Positions 45,001 through 54,003 are shown, numbered from the stretch's first letter. The stretch is 64,000 nucleotides of DNA from an uncultured Kiloniellaceae bacterium (GCA_947493695.1 CANLSF010000005.1:248001-312000); one strand, 5' to 3'. The notes: generated by a model from the sequence alone, not told the origin. Numbers and translations are program-made.

Positions 45001-47673
45001 CTGATCGACCGGGATGGCTCGGAAGAGCTTGTCAGCGCGAGCCTGACCGGCGTGCCTGCGAACGTCGAGGTCTGGATCGGCGGAGTCCAGCAGGCGATCC
45101 CTGCAGACGGCACTTACGATATCCCGGCAAATCAGGTTGGCGACGTTCAGGTCCGCCCTCCCCTGGACAGCAACGAAGATTTTCAGCTCGGGTTGACTCT
45201 TGTTCACCAGGAAGCTGCAAGCGGCGAAACAAGCAGCAACAGCTCCAACTTTACAGTTGCGGTTCAGGGCGTCGCAGATGGCGCTCAGGCCAACGCCGCC
45301 AGCGTCTACGAAGGAACCTGGGACGGCTTCCCGCTCGACGACACGACCGGCAGCATCGGCTTGTCCGGCGAGACGTTCGAGACGACCGGAGACGGGTCAG
45401 AATCCCTGTTCTTCCTGCTGTCCGGCCTGCCAAGTGGCCCCTCTGATCCCGGATGGGGAACGACCTTTAACAACGGCTTCAACAACGGCGACGGAACCTG
45501 GACCTTTACCCCGGCTCAACTCGCAGCGCTTCAGGTGCTGCCTCCGAATGGCTTCACGGGTGACCTCGCACTCGAGCTGACCGCCTTTGTCTTTGAGAAT
45601 GATGCAGATTTTGCAAATCCCGATCCTGCCAGTAACAAAGGCCTGGCGATCGACACCACAGCCTTTACCGTCACCGTAAACGAAGGCACACCCGGAGGAG
45701 GAGGTGGTGGTGGCGGAGGTGGCGGCGGCACGCCACTGGACCCGCCGTGTATCGGTATCACCCTGGACAACAGCCCGGGTGCGAACCTCGAAGATCAGGA
45801 TATTCCGATCACGCTCTCCGTTCTGGATCCAGGGAACGACAATATCGGCCTGGACGACCCGGCTCTCGATCTCGTCATTAGTGACCTGAACCCCGGTGCG
45901 ACGATCTCTTCCGACGTCCCGGGCGCTGTCGTCTTCAATCCGATCAGTGGCTCCTGGACCGTGGATCTGGCAACGCTTGCCGGTGGCCAGTTGTTCTACA
46001 CACCGCCTGAGGATCTGGCAGGAGATCTGGATTTCACGGTAACCACCGTTCTGAACCAAGCCAACGGGACCTTTGATACAAAAGCAAGTCCCCCGCAGAT
46101 TGTCAGCGTAACCCCGGTGGCGGATGCGCCCACGCTTGCGGCCCCTGATGTCGAAGGCCTGGAAGACGTTAATGCGGCCCTGACGATTTCCGCTGCTGTC
46201 ACGGATCAGGATGGCTCAGAAAGCCTGGATCCATATCTGATTTCGGTTGATCCCGCAGACGGTCAGATCGTTGATGCTGCCGGAAATCCCTACCCGCTCG
46301 ACGGCTCAGGCGCAGCCGTGGTGCCGATTGGCGCGCCGGTGTTCGTCAAGCCAGTCGCCCAGCGTCATGGTCCGATTGAGGTCGAAATCATCGCAACCTC
46401 AAGGGACTCAAATGGCGACGCAGCGCAGACTTCGACCACCGCTACCGTCAATTTTGCGGCCGTCGCGGACGCCCCGCAGTTGGATGTGCTCACCAGCGAT
46501 AGCTTCGACGGCCTACCCGTCGTCAGCGGTCCTGAGGGTGTTGGCAGTCTCTTGAGCGATAGCATCGATTTCACGCCGATTGACACCGATGGCTCGGAAG
46601 TGATGTCCATAACCGTCTCAAACGTCCCGGACTTTGTCATTCTCTCGGCCGGGATCAACAACGGTGACGGCAGCTATACTCTCACACCAGCCCAATATGC
46701 GGTGCTTGTGCTTTCTCTGGATATGGAACACGCCCATGCGGTCGCCGGGGAAATACCTGCGCTCACAGTCACTGCCAGCGTTCTTGAACTCAGCAATGGC
46801 GATGTAGCGGATGTCAGTCAGGATTTTTACCTCGCCATCGACGCCGTTGCAGACGAACCTCTACTCAGCCTTCAAGATGCACAGGGCGACGAGGATGACT
46901 TCATTCCCCTCACCGTGCAGGTCGACCTGGTCGATCAGGACGGCTCCGAAATCGCTTACGTCGACCTTTCCGATATTCCTGCTGGCTCGACCCTGCGCTT
47001 CGGGGGGGCCGAGTTCACAGGCGCGACCTCCTATCAGATCCCCGTGGATGAATTGAACGACCTCGCAATCCGTCCCCCGGAAGGAAGTGCCGATGATTTC
47101 GTTCTGTCAGTCACAGCCGTTGCCGAAGAACAAAGCAATGCCGATACGGCTTCGGTTTCCGGCACTATCTCTGTCACGGTTGACCCGGTTGACGATGTCC
47201 TGACTGCCAGCGACCCTGCCGGCGAAACGCTCATCGGAGGCGCCGACAACGATACTTTGACCGGCGGACCGGGCGACGATCTGCTGCTCGGCGGAGACGA
47301 CGATGACGTCTTGCTAGGGGGACTTGGCGTGGACAGCCTGACGGGCGGAGACGGCCAGGATCAGTTTGTCTTTGACCAGGATGCCCTGAGCGATGCTTCG
47401 GCGCCACTGCTCCAGTTGGATGAGATCACAGACTTTGATGCCGATGAAGATGTCCTCGACCTCTCCGAATTGCTGACTGGCTACGACCCAACGACAGAGG
47501 ATATCGCCGATTTCGTGCGTGCTGACAGCGTTAACGGCGTCATTGAGGTGGATCCGACTGGCAGCGGCGCGAGTTATACGGCGTTGGCGATGCTGCCCGG
47601 CATCGCGGCGGGAGAGTCTATCCAGGTTATTTTTGATGATTCGAGCCTGAGCGAAGCCGTGATTGCGTTTTAG
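42016..47673 (+). CDS. Giant repeat adhesin with RTX repeats, type I secretion substrate
   Basis: 1,885 residues, acidic, no Sec signal peptide. Residues about 30-120 (VPVATPGQDIQIPINAPSDV ... VSLLGFANQ) resemble the N-terminal module of RTX adhesins, thought to hold the protein in its secretion channel. Ten cadherin-like units follow, each with a DxDGSE-type signature, mostly about 372 bases (124 residues) apart (43057, 43429, 43798, 44173, 44641, 45013, 45391, 46210, 46588, 46939). A polyglycine linker lies near residue 1230. Residues from about 1739 are glycine-rich calcium-binding RTX nonapeptides (GGADNDTLTGGPGDD), then the C-terminal secretion domain. Likely a surface or biofilm adhesin; no type I exporter genes are in the window. 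Confidence 0.88.
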   Translation: MTDQVETLAPGSTSQNRPESNEPQGTGAQNSDQNLTVTVPVATPGQDIQIPINAPSDVLLGFDDDSVNIELIGDSLVFSFPGGGQVSLLGFANQANLPDLILADGRRIPGESLALIANDGASPIETVAGPPLQGSGANVYDDGLGTLIDLLNPQPPIPGVVFEFSTITPDEEEAAFDPASGSLSIGFGSGPDGNIIFPGGFEDGNPDTNGTGVFPIEIALNIAPTDNEVVTALEISGIPAGATFFIGGTDAGSIQPPASSYSLTPAQIAEGIYILPPPDSDADIPISFELSLLDSDSGATSVVTAQGTLVIDAVADIPEVASSDVSAVETDGEVRVPLTISAAVTDLDGSESISGLILTGIPQELSLSSGTLQPDGSWLVQESALAGLELVAPTDWSGDFAVEVTAIAQETATDGELTTDNNQATASSQFNVSILAEGDITVTAPANFNSVETDAALTVPLTGLQFDVSDADGSESLADLRIVFTGLPAGSSVNLGSLSADGTWTPSDLASAEQELSSLALTLPRDWSGEIQATLSATSDEGDGSLGNGLDTSDFSISVTPEGDLFIDAGDVVVREQGRPNSVNLDLEARPTDIDGSENFSSLSVTFGDLPPGTRVNVGNLDANGVWTPDNLANGESEIAALRLIVPRFYSGVIIGQLDAATDEGASDSSDFTVFVNPVAQPRITLTALETDQVVSDSAHVVNEDTDFILRIAANTPDRDGSEGLTQIVLENVPAGWLDYDDTVGGAPFPVTFEPGASDFESALYDPASGQLLILLDGSQTVWNGELRATLNPDDGRDVSEIMGGDIRATVTAQDDAPGTPTGSATATQSRSIDIDVEEVADPGQIDPFPGITEAEVDANGGVLDLNIAASATDIDGSETVTTVVISGVPEGLVIQLPDGTTPLLQGIDRGPPLTTAWVLENGDWEAAQLRGIPEHFSGSYNLTVSTITEDTNGDTLRTDLPFPIEITPSVDVARSRATAVGCEDDLIPVSINAGLIDRDGSEELVSASLTGVPANVEVWIGGVQQAIPADGTYDIPANQVGDVQVRPPLDSNEDFQLGLTLVHQEAASGETSSNSSNFTVAVQGVADGAQANAASVYEGTWDGFPLDDTTGSIGLSGETFETTGDGSESLFFLLSGLPSGPSDPGWGTTFNNGFNNGDGTWTFTPAQLAALQVLPPNGFTGDLALELTAFVFENDADFANPDPASNKGLAIDTTAFTVTVNEGTPGGGGGGGGGGGGTPLDPPCIGITLDNSPGANLEDQDIPITLSVLDPGNDNIGLDDPALDLVISDLNPGATISSDVPGAVVFNPISGSWTVDLATLAGGQLFYTPPEDLAGDLDFTVTTVLNQANGTFDTKASPPQIVSVTPVADAPTLAAPDVEGLEDVNAALTISAAVTDQDGSESLDPYLISVDPADGQIVDAAGNPYPLDGSGAAVVPIGAPVFVKPVAQRHGPIEVEIIATSRDSNGDAAQTSTTATVNFAAVADAPQLDVLTSDSFDGLPVVSGPEGVGSLLSDSIDFTPIDTDGSEVMSITVSNVPDFVILSAGINNGDGSYTLTPAQYAVLVLSLDMEHAHAVAGEIPALTVTASVLELSNGDVADVSQDFYLAIDAVADEPLLSLQDAQGDEDDFIPLTVQVDLVDQDGSEIAYVDLSDIPAGSTLRFGGAEFTGATSYQIPVDELNDLAIRPPEGSADDFVLSVTAVAEEQSNADTASVSGTISVTVDPVDDVLTASDPAGETLIGGADNDTLTGGPGDDLLLGGDDDDVLLGGLGVDSLTGGDGQDQFVFDQDALSDASAPLLQLDEITDFDADEDVLDLSELLTGYDPTTEDIADFVRADSVNGVIEVDPTGSGASYTALAMLPGIAAGESIQVIFDDSSLSEAVIAF

Positions 47674-47701
47674 GTCACGGCTTCACAAATTTGTGCAATC
47701 A

Positions 47702-47724
47702 GCTGAAATTTTAGTGCTTTCAGC
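47702..47724 (+). terminator. Possible terminator of the adhesin gene
   Basis: Perfect 7-bp arms GCTGAAA (47702-47708) and TTTCAGC (47718-47724) with a 9-base loop, 29 bases after the stop, followed by GGGTTTTCGCTCTAGTTTTT. Confidence 0.45.
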
Positions 47725-47907
47725 GGGTTTTCGCTCTAGTTTTTCCGAATATTCATCAACCCGCCCTGCTTTCGCCATATTCAGAAACTGTAATACGGTG
47801 ATTGAGGATCAGAGTCGCCAGTCGGTGGACTGGATCAAGCGGTTCTGATTACGCGGATTGGTACAGACTTCGTTTGGCTCCAAGCGTCAATGAAGGGGGC
47901 ATAAAAA

Positions 47908-48054
47908 ATGACTAGAGTTTCGAATTTTGATAGAGACATTCCGATTAAGACCTGGGTCGCATTGTGGTCCTGTTTCGGACTAACGGTCGGCTCGGCAGTC
48001 GCAATGTCAGCCGTTCTCTCCTGTGTGTTGTCTGCCATAGATATGGCGGCTTAA
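47908..48054 (+). CDS. Possible 48-residue single-span membrane protein
   Basis: Short ORF with AGGGGG nine bases before the ATG. The peptide begins MTRVSNFDRDIPIKTWVAL and has a 26-residue hydrophobic stretch (about 16-44: FGLTVGSAVAMSAVLSCVL), then a short acidic end. It lies alone between the adhesin and the mla operon. I know no homologue; the ribosome site and clean membrane topology are the evidence. Confidence 0.5.
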   Translation: MTRVSNFDRDIPIKTWVALWSCFGLTVGSAVAMSAVLSCVLSAIDMAA

Positions 48055-48426
48055 AAGCCAGACGGGTTTGAGCGTTTATACACACGGCCTGGCAGGACGA
48101 CTTTTGCCCTGACGGCTTTCTGCCACCTCGCCCTGCAAAGGTCGGTCGATGGGTCTTATTTTCTCATGACAGGAAACAGACCGACCAAACGCCTTTGACA
48201 GAGTGTACTTGATTGATTTCGCTGAATTTGGGAAAAACAATCAGGTAATAGGCAATATTTCCTTTTTTTTAACAAAATCATCCGAGTTTTCGTCTAACTT
48301 GACGTTCACTATCTCTGCGCGATTCGCTTGCGAATATGTTTGATGGTGAAAATTTGACTGATATCTGCAGCTCGGCGACACTTGTGGCTGCGATCCCTTT
48401 GATAAAACGAGTAAACGGATACATTT
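48055..48426. other. Intergenic region before mlaE
   Basis: 372 bases with no convincing ORF; it contains an eight-T run (48264-48273 region) without a good hairpin. Presumably holds the mla operon promoter. Confidence 0.4.
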
Positions 48427-49584
48427 ATGGCGTTGGCCGACGTCGAAGTTCCAACTGCCGATCAATGCAGTTTTACGATCAAAACTGTAGAGAGAGAACT
48501 CACCGTCTCCTTCCTTGGTGCCTGGACGATTCGCACCGTTGGCCAGGTCAGTCGCGACCTGCGCAAACTCAAATCACAGGGTATCGAGACCGCAAAGCTT
48601 GATCTGGCGGGCATCGAAGCTTTGGACACAGCAGGTGCCTGGGTCATCATCCGCACAGCGTCAGAATTGAGATCTTCAGAGGTCTCAGTCGACTATCGAG
48701 GCTCATCGCAAACCACAGACACAATTCTGCGGACCGTCTCGCAAAACCATGTTGAGTGTCCGCCCGAACCCAACCGGGGCAATGCGCTGGTTCAGGTCCT
48801 GGAGCATCTGGGTCACGAAACCTACCTTTTTTGCAAGGCAGGCCGCGACCTACTGAATTTCCTGGGCTATACGGTCATTGTATTGGTGCGCTCGATCTTC
48901 CGACCAGGCCGCATTCGTTTTGTCGCCCTGGTCAGCCAAATGGAACAGACGGGCCTGAACGCCCTGCCGATCGTGGGATTGATATCCTTTTTGATCGGCG
49001 TGGTGCTGGCGTTCCAGGGGGCCGACCAGCTTGCCCGGTTCGGCGCGCAGATCTACACCGTGAATCTGGTTGCGGTCGGCATCCTGCGGGAAATGGGTAT
49101 CTTGCTGACCGCCATCATCGTCGCCGGCCGCTCCGGCAGTGCCTTTACGGCACAGATCGGGATGATGAAGGTCAACGAGGAAATCGACGCCATGGAGACC
49201 ATCGGGCTGGACCCGATGGACGTCCTTGTCATGCCGCGGGTGCTCGGGCTTTTCCTCGTCCTGCCGCTGCTGACCTTCTACGCCGATGTCATGGGACTTC
49301 TGGGCGGCGCGATCATGGCGATGGCCACACTTGATATCTCTCTCGCGCAGTTCACCAGCCAGCTCCTCTCTGTGCCCCGCCTGAACGATTTCCTGGTTGG
49401 CCTCATCAAGGCGCCGTTCTTCGCCTTGATCATATCGATTGTCGGTTGCTACGAGGGGCTACGCGTCTCCCGTAGCGCTGAATCGGTCGGCAAACAGACA
49501 ACCCGCTCGGTCGTGGAGGCTATCTTCCTTGTGATCGTTCTTGATGCGCTCTTCTCAGTGCTTTTCTCCATGATTGGAATATGA
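48427..49584 (+). CDS. mlaE: MlaE-type ABC permease with N-terminal STAS domain
   Basis: Inner-membrane channel of the Mla phospholipid (retrograde lipid) transporter. 385 residues: a STAS domain (about 10-105, LDLAGIEALDTAGAWVI), which replaces the separate MlaB protein of E. coli, then an MlaE permease (about 125-385) with the conserved MKVNEEIDAMETIGLDPMDVLVMPR loop and five membrane helices. Its end overlaps the mlaF start (ATGA). Confidence 0.92.
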   Translation: MALADVEVPTADQCSFTIKTVERELTVSFLGAWTIRTVGQVSRDLRKLKSQGIETAKLDLAGIEALDTAGAWVIIRTASELRSSEVSVDYRGSSQTTDTILRTVSQNHVECPPEPNRGNALVQVLEHLGHETYLFCKAGRDLLNFLGYTVIVLVRSIFRPGRIRFVALVSQMEQTGLNALPIVGLISFLIGVVLAFQGADQLARFGAQIYTVNLVAVGILREMGILLTAIIVAGRSGSAFTAQIGMMKVNEEIDAMETIGLDPMDVLVMPRVLGLFLVLPLLTFYADVMGLLGGAIMAMATLDISLAQFTSQLLSVPRLNDFLVGLIKAPFFALIISIVGCYEGLRVSRSAESVGKQTTRSVVEAIFLVIVLDALFSVLFSMIGI

Positions 49585-50447
49585 CTGTGGCTGCGGACGC
49601 GCAAACCATCATCAATGTCAGCAGACTGCGGAATAAGTTCGGGGTGCAGGTCGTGCACGATCAGCTCGACTTTTCCGTCAGGCGGGGCGAAGTCATGGGC
49701 ATTGTGGGCGGTTCCGGCACCGGCAAGTCCGTCCTCATGCGCACCATAATCGGCTTAAACAGACCCTCGTCAGGCCTTATCGAGGTCTTTGGTAAAGACA
49801 CTTCCAAACTGTCACCGCGAGAGTCCCGTGCCCTGCAGGCACGGTGGGGCGTTCTGTTTCAGGACGGCGCCCTCTTCTCGTCGCTGACCGTTGCCCAGAA
49901 CATCGAAGCCCCGATCAAGGAGCACACCAAGCTCTCGAAAGCCCTGCGGCAGGAGCTCGTGGACGTGAAGGTCTCAATGGTCGGCCTTCCGGCAGACGCC
50001 GCCAATAAGTATCCCTCGGAGCTTTCAGGCGGCATGCGTAAGCGCGCCGGTCTGGCACGGGCCCTCGCCCTAGATGCCGAAATCGTCTTTCTGGACGAAC
50101 CGACCGCAGGCCTTGATCCCATCGGCGCCGCAAAGTTCGACGAGCTGATCCTTGAACTGCAGGCAACACTGGGTCTGACCGTGGTTATGGTCACTCATGA
50201 CCTTGATTCACTACACGCGATTTGCGACCGGGTTTCGGTACTCCTGGACAAAAAAGTGAAGGTCGGGACGATTGCTGAGTTGATCCGCGAACCCGACCCC
50301 TGGATTGAGGAATACTTCAAAGGCCCACGTGGCCGGGCCGCAGAAACGGCAAAAACACACACGGCACCCCATATTAGTGGTGCAGCGATGGCAGAAGGTG
50401 CGACACGCACCGCGATGCCTGAGCAACGAGAAGCAGAGCAAATTTAG
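49581..50447 (+). CDS. mlaF: MlaF-type ABC ATP-binding protein
   Basis: 288 residues. Walker A GGSGTGKSVLMRTIIG, Q-loop VLFQDGALFSSLTV, signature ELSGGMRKRAGLARALAL, Walker B IVFLDEPTAGLDPIG and HD switch VTHDLDSL are intact. It drives MlaE. The last ~45 residues are a low-complexity tail (TAKTHTAPHISG...). Overlaps mlaE by four bases and precedes mlaD by 18. Confidence 0.93.
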   Translation: MTVAADAQTIINVSRLRNKFGVQVVHDQLDFSVRRGEVMGIVGGSGTGKSVLMRTIIGLNRPSSGLIEVFGKDTSKLSPRESRALQARWGVLFQDGALFSSLTVAQNIEAPIKEHTKLSKALRQELVDVKVSMVGLPADAANKYPSELSGGMRKRAGLARALALDAEIVFLDEPTAGLDPIGAAKFDELILELQATLGLTVVMVTHDLDSLHAICDRVSVLLDKKVKVGTIAELIREPDPWIEEYFKGPRGRAAETAKTHTAPHISGAAMAEGATRTAMPEQREAEQI

Positions 50448-50465
50448 GGTGAGGCAAATCGCATA

Positions 50466-51494
50466 ATGGAAACCCGTGCAAATTACGTCATGGTCGGTGG
50501 CTTCGTCCTGCTGATGGTTTTCGGCCTGCTAGGCTTTGTGATCTGGCTCGCCAATTTTCAGATCAATACCGAGATGAAACGCTTCGACATCTTTTTCCGG
50601 GGCTCGGTAACGGGCCTCGCGAAGGGTAGCCCGGTGCGATACAGCGGTGTGCGGGTCGGCGAAGTGGTTTTCATCGGTCTTGATCACGATGACCCCAACC
50701 GGGTGCGCGCATTGGTCGAGGTAGATGCGGCGACACCGATCAAAACCGATACCTATGCGACCCTCAACCTTGCCGGCCTTACCGGCGGTCTTTATGTGCT
50801 GCTCTCCGGTGGATCACGCGAAGCACCGATGCTTGAGGCCGAGAGTGAAGAAAAGCGCGCAATCATTCCCTCACGCTCTTCCGACCTTGAGAGCGTGATC
50901 AGCTCAGCGCCGGAGCTGCTTGATGGCGCGATTCTGCTTCTGAACCGGGCGAATGATGTGCTCAGCGACGATAACCGGGCCGACATTGCCGCCACCATCA
51001 AGAATGCGCGGGAGATCAGCGAGGCCTTTGTTCAGAACCGTGATAAGGTCGAGATGCTGATCAATGACGCGTCGGTCACGATGAACAACCTCAGCGAAGC
51101 AACCGGATCGCTCAAGGAGACTGCGCAGTCGATCCGGACCAACCTGGATAGCCTCACACTAAGCGCAAACCAGACACTCAAAGCCTTCGAGAAAACTGCC
51201 GGAACCGTCGACGGTTCGGTGCAAGATGTGTCATCCGATCTTCGCGTCGTTCTCCAGAAACTCGATAGCACGGCCAGCAGTATGGACCGGGCGGCAAGCC
51301 AGCTCGAAGGGCTGATAGCCGAAAACCGCGAGCCTATCAACGATTTCACAACCACCGGCCTCTACGAGGTTTCGAACGTTATGATCGAAGCGCGCGAACT
51401 GATCAGCGTGCTTCAACGTATAACCACCGAGGTACAACGGGATCCCGCCCGCTTCATCTTCGGCGACCAGCAGCAGGGCTATGACGCACAATAA
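50466..51494 (+). CDS. mlaD: MlaD/MCE-domain lipid-binding protein
   Basis: 342 residues. One N-terminal membrane anchor (about 7-30: YVMVGGFVLLMVFGLLGFVIW), an MCE domain (about 40-120, FFRGSVTGLAKGSPVRYSGVRVGEV ... GLTGGLYVLL), then a long helical region (about 150-330) with predicted coiled coil. It should sit in the periplasm as a ring that hands lipids to MlaE. Its 3' end overlaps the lipoprotein gene by 14 bases. Confidence 0.92.
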   Translation: METRANYVMVGGFVLLMVFGLLGFVIWLANFQINTEMKRFDIFFRGSVTGLAKGSPVRYSGVRVGEVVFIGLDHDDPNRVRALVEVDAATPIKTDTYATLNLAGLTGGLYVLLSGGSREAPMLEAESEEKRAIIPSRSSDLESVISSAPELLDGAILLLNRANDVLSDDNRADIAATIKNAREISEAFVQNRDKVEMLINDASVTMNNLSEATGSLKETAQSIRTNLDSLTLSANQTLKAFEKTAGTVDGSVQDVSSDLRVVLQKLDSTASSMDRAASQLEGLIAENREPINDFTTTGLYEVSNVMIEARELISVLQRITTEVQRDPARFIFGDQQQGYDAQ

Positions 51495-52227
51495 AAATCG
51501 AAGCTTGGATAACTCCATGGACCAGACTGACCTCTCCGGCAGTCCGGCCTACCCACAACGGCGTCAGAGCCTGAAGGTCCTGGCCGCCCTGCCCTTTGCC
51601 GGGCTCGCAGCCGCCTGCTCGAACCTCGTGCCGGGACAGGGACCGCCTCCCTCGCTCTATCGGCTCACACCCAAAAGCAGCTTCCGACAGGACCTGCCGT
51701 CGGTGAAATGGCAGCTGGTTCTCGAACCACCTGTTGCCAACGGCAGTTTGAACACGACGCGGATCGCCTTACAGCGCTCGCCGACCCAAATGGAGTTCTA
51801 CGCAAAATCCGGCTGGGTCGACCAGGCACCCATTATGGTGCAGACCCTGATGGTCGAATCCTTCGAGAACAGCGGGAAGATCGTATCGGTCGCCAGAGAG
51901 ACCGGCGGCCTGCGCGCTGACTTCGTGTTGAAGACCGAGCTGCGGGAATTTCAGACCATCTATTACCGGAGCGGCCAGCCGGAAGCCCTGGTGGGCATCA
52001 ATGCAAAGCTGATCCAGCTTCCGCAACGCTCCATCATCGCATCGCAGAATTTCGAGCATACCGCGCCCGCATCGGCGGACCAGATCGACAACATCATAAC
52101 TGCTTTCGATGACGCCCTGGACAAGGTCTTGCGGGGCGTTGTCGAATGGACCCTCACGTCGGGTCAAACCGCTTACGAACAGAACCAACAGCGCCGACGG
52201 CGCCCGAGACAACCTTCGTCGGGGTGA
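51481..52227 (+). CDS. ABC-type transport auxiliary lipoprotein
   Basis: 248 residues. A lipobox (GLAAAC, C46) follows the hydrophobic stretch LKVLAALPFAGLA; an RRQSLK pair precedes it. The mature part matches the PqiC-like/auxiliary lipoprotein domain (PSLYRLTPKSSF, QAPIMVQTLMVESFENSG, VLKTELREFQTIYY). Such lipoproteins probably bridge MCE transporters to the outer membrane. M13 (51517) is a possible shorter start. Last gene of the mla operon. Confidence 0.88.
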   Translation: MTHNKNRSLDNSMDQTDLSGSPAYPQRRQSLKVLAALPFAGLAAACSNLVPGQGPPPSLYRLTPKSSFRQDLPSVKWQLVLEPPVANGSLNTTRIALQRSPTQMEFYAKSGWVDQAPIMVQTLMVESFENSGKIVSVARETGGLRADFVLKTELREFQTIYYRSGQPEALVGINAKLIQLPQRSIIASQNFEHTAPASADQIDNIITAFDDALDKVLRGVVEWTLTSGQTAYEQNQQRRRRPRQPSSG

Positions 52228-52279
52228 CGAGCGCGCCCCTATCACGTCGGACGACTGTTTTTAACGGGTAACAAATGAA

Positions 52280-52307
52280 AAACGGCGGCTCAGTTGAGCC
52301 GCCGTTT
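52280..52307. terminator. Bidirectional terminator
   Basis: Perfect 12-bp arms AAACGGCGGCTC (52280-52291) and GAGCCGCCGTTT (52296-52307) with a 4-base loop, between the convergent mla operon and the PEP-CTERM gene; A-rich on one side and TTT on the other. Confidence 0.85.
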
Positions 52308-52336
52308 CCATATTGGATCAATTTATCCAGGTCGCT

Positions 52337-53134
52337 TTATGCGGCCTTGCGGCGGCGACGGACAGCAATGCCCATGCCAAGAAGACCAAAGCCGAGCAAT
52401 GCGAGGCTGGCAGGCTCAGGGATGCGAATCTCACGAGCAGAGATCGAGAAGAGCGTCTGCAGGTTGTTGGCCTGGCTCTCCTGCGTGGTGAAGCCAACAC
52501 AGCCAGCCGGCTGACCGGCTTCAGCACAGGCTGCATCGCTCAAAGGCCCGAGGCCAACAGCACCAAGCGTAATGGTGTAGATGAATTCACCGATAATGAA
52601 CTCCTCGACCAGAACCTCAGGGTTCAGCAGGATAAAGATGTCATCGCAATCCGAAACGGAGGCGAAACCACAATCGCCGTCGTTGTTTGTCTCGGTAAAA
52701 TCGATATCGAAGTCGGTCATCAACGTCCGCGTGATGGTCGGGTCGCTGGCCGCTGTCAGCACCAACTGGGTCGACAAGGTGGCGGAGGTCAGCGTCGGGC
52801 CGATGATCGGATTGTTGTTATGGGTTACAGACGCACCCGAGACCGCAGGTCCACCAGTGGTCAGCGTCGGCGGATTGGTAACTGTCGAATCAACAACAAG
52901 CGAGCTCGGACCGGCTCCTCCGGTTCCCCACTCCAGTGTGGTCGGCGCATTCCCGAGGTTTGCGTTGGGGTTGGATCCTGTCACACCTGCCGGCGAGAAG
53001 GCAGTAAACGCGCTGTCGATCTGATAGTTCCATTCCGTAATAGGTGCAGCCGTTACGCTGGTGGCACTGAAGAGGGCTACGGGAAGGGAGACTGCCAACG
53101 CCGTCGTTACGCGCTTTAAGCTAGTCCATGCCAT
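52337..53134 (-). CDS. THxN family PEP-CTERM protein
   Basis: 265 residues. A signal peptide of about 29 residues (ALAVSLPVALFSATSVTA) leads; the C-terminus has the exosortase sorting signal IPEPASLALLGFGLLGMGIAV followed by RRRRK. The THNNN motif near residue 104 fits the THxN subgroup. Four cysteines in pairs may form disulfides. PEP-CTERM proteins are exported, cut by exosortase EpsH/XrtA and often released with exopolysaccharide. No exosortase gene is in the window. GGAG precedes the ATG by about 13 bases. Confidence 0.88.
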   Translation of the reverse strand: MAWTSLKRVTTALAVSLPVALFSATSVTAAPITEWNYQIDSAFTAFSPAGVTGSNPNANLGNAPTTLEWGTGGAGPSSLVVDSTVTNPPTLTTGGPAVSGASVTHNNNPIIGPTLTSATLSTQLVLTAASDPTITRTLMTDFDIDFTETNNDGDCGFASVSDCDDIFILLNPEVLVEEFIIGEFIYTITLGAVGLGPLSDAACAEAGQPAGCVGFTTQESQANNLQTLFSISAREIRIPEPASLALLGFGLLGMGIAVRRRRKAA

Positions 53135-53515
53135 TATTCTATGGTCTCCATTTTCATTACACTTGGTCTGGTTTCCCAGGAAGCTGCCAAGACCTTCGCC
53201 GCCAGGACTTCGCTACCTATGATACACTCCCACTAATAAAGCAAAATCAGTGCCAACAATTTTTATTATTATATTTCAATTGGTTATACAAAATTTTAGA
53301 TTTTCTTGGCATTAAATTGTAAAAATCTCTGACAAAACCACTTTTACGACACAAATAATTCGCTCACACCCAATACGTTGTTTTTTGTTTTATTTCAGAT
53401 ACTTATAAAATTTAACCTTTTGCCTTTTTAAGAACACAATCCAATTTTGTAAAGAAAATCGACGCTGTTTTTTCTTGATATAGCAAAGAAATCCCTTACT
53501 CCGCCTCATTTCATA

Positions 53516-53536
53516 TAGTTAACAAAACGTTAACTA
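53516..53536. promoter_or_regulatory. Candidate CtrA box in an 8-bp palindrome
   Basis: TAGTTAAC (53516-53523), AAAAC, GTTAACTA (53529-53536). It contains TTAA-N7-TTAA (53519-53533), the CtrA consensus. It is 380 bases upstream of the PEP-CTERM start, far for direct control. Confidence 0.4.
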
Positions 53537-53853
53537 CTGCATCTCCCCCATACCCTGTCAGTTTATTTGACAATTTCATCCATCTATCGCCACTTACATG
53601 GAATTCGTTAATTTTTATACGTATACATCCACCTTGATACTATTAGTTGATTATACAAAATACCGCCGGTAAGATTTTTCAGAGTTTCTCCCGCAAAAGC
53701 CCAAAAAGCCTGCGTTTTTTCTACAACCAAACCTGTGGATGAAAAGTGTCATCCCGTGTTCGCCTGGGCTCTGTGACAAATTATGGAAGTAAGGCGAATT
53801 AGCTCATCAAAGGGTTTTTCGACCAAACTCGGAGCCTGATGCCCAAAACCCGG

Positions 53854-54003
53854 TTACTTCCGATCGGGAACTACTTCAGCCATCGGTAGCAACCCGAAAC
53901 CTATTCGCCTTTGAGCCTGTCCACTGAGACAGCGAACGCCTTGAAGCTCCACCGGCAACAGGTTGAGCAGCACCCGCAGCACAAGCCAACGGATGTGGCT
54001 CAT
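53854..54003 (-). CDS. Doubtful 49-residue ORF
   Basis: Reads MSHIRWLVLRVLLNLLPVEL then a basic tail ending AEVVPDRK. No ribosome site or family recognised. The local base composition, unlike the AT-rich flank, could mean a decayed gene fragment. Confidence 0.2.
   Translation of the reverse strand: MSHIRWLVLRVLLNLLPVELQGVRCLSGQAQRRIGFGLLPMAEVVPDRK

Noticed and set aside
45397-46059. 220-codon minus-strand ORF inside the adhesin
   Set aside because: Antisense to regular repeats and the polyglycine linker; no ribosome site or family.
52313-53119. 268-codon plus-strand ORF opposite the PEP-CTERM gene
   Set aside because: The minus strand has a signal peptide and exosortase signal; the plus frame is low-complexity and starts at the shared terminator.
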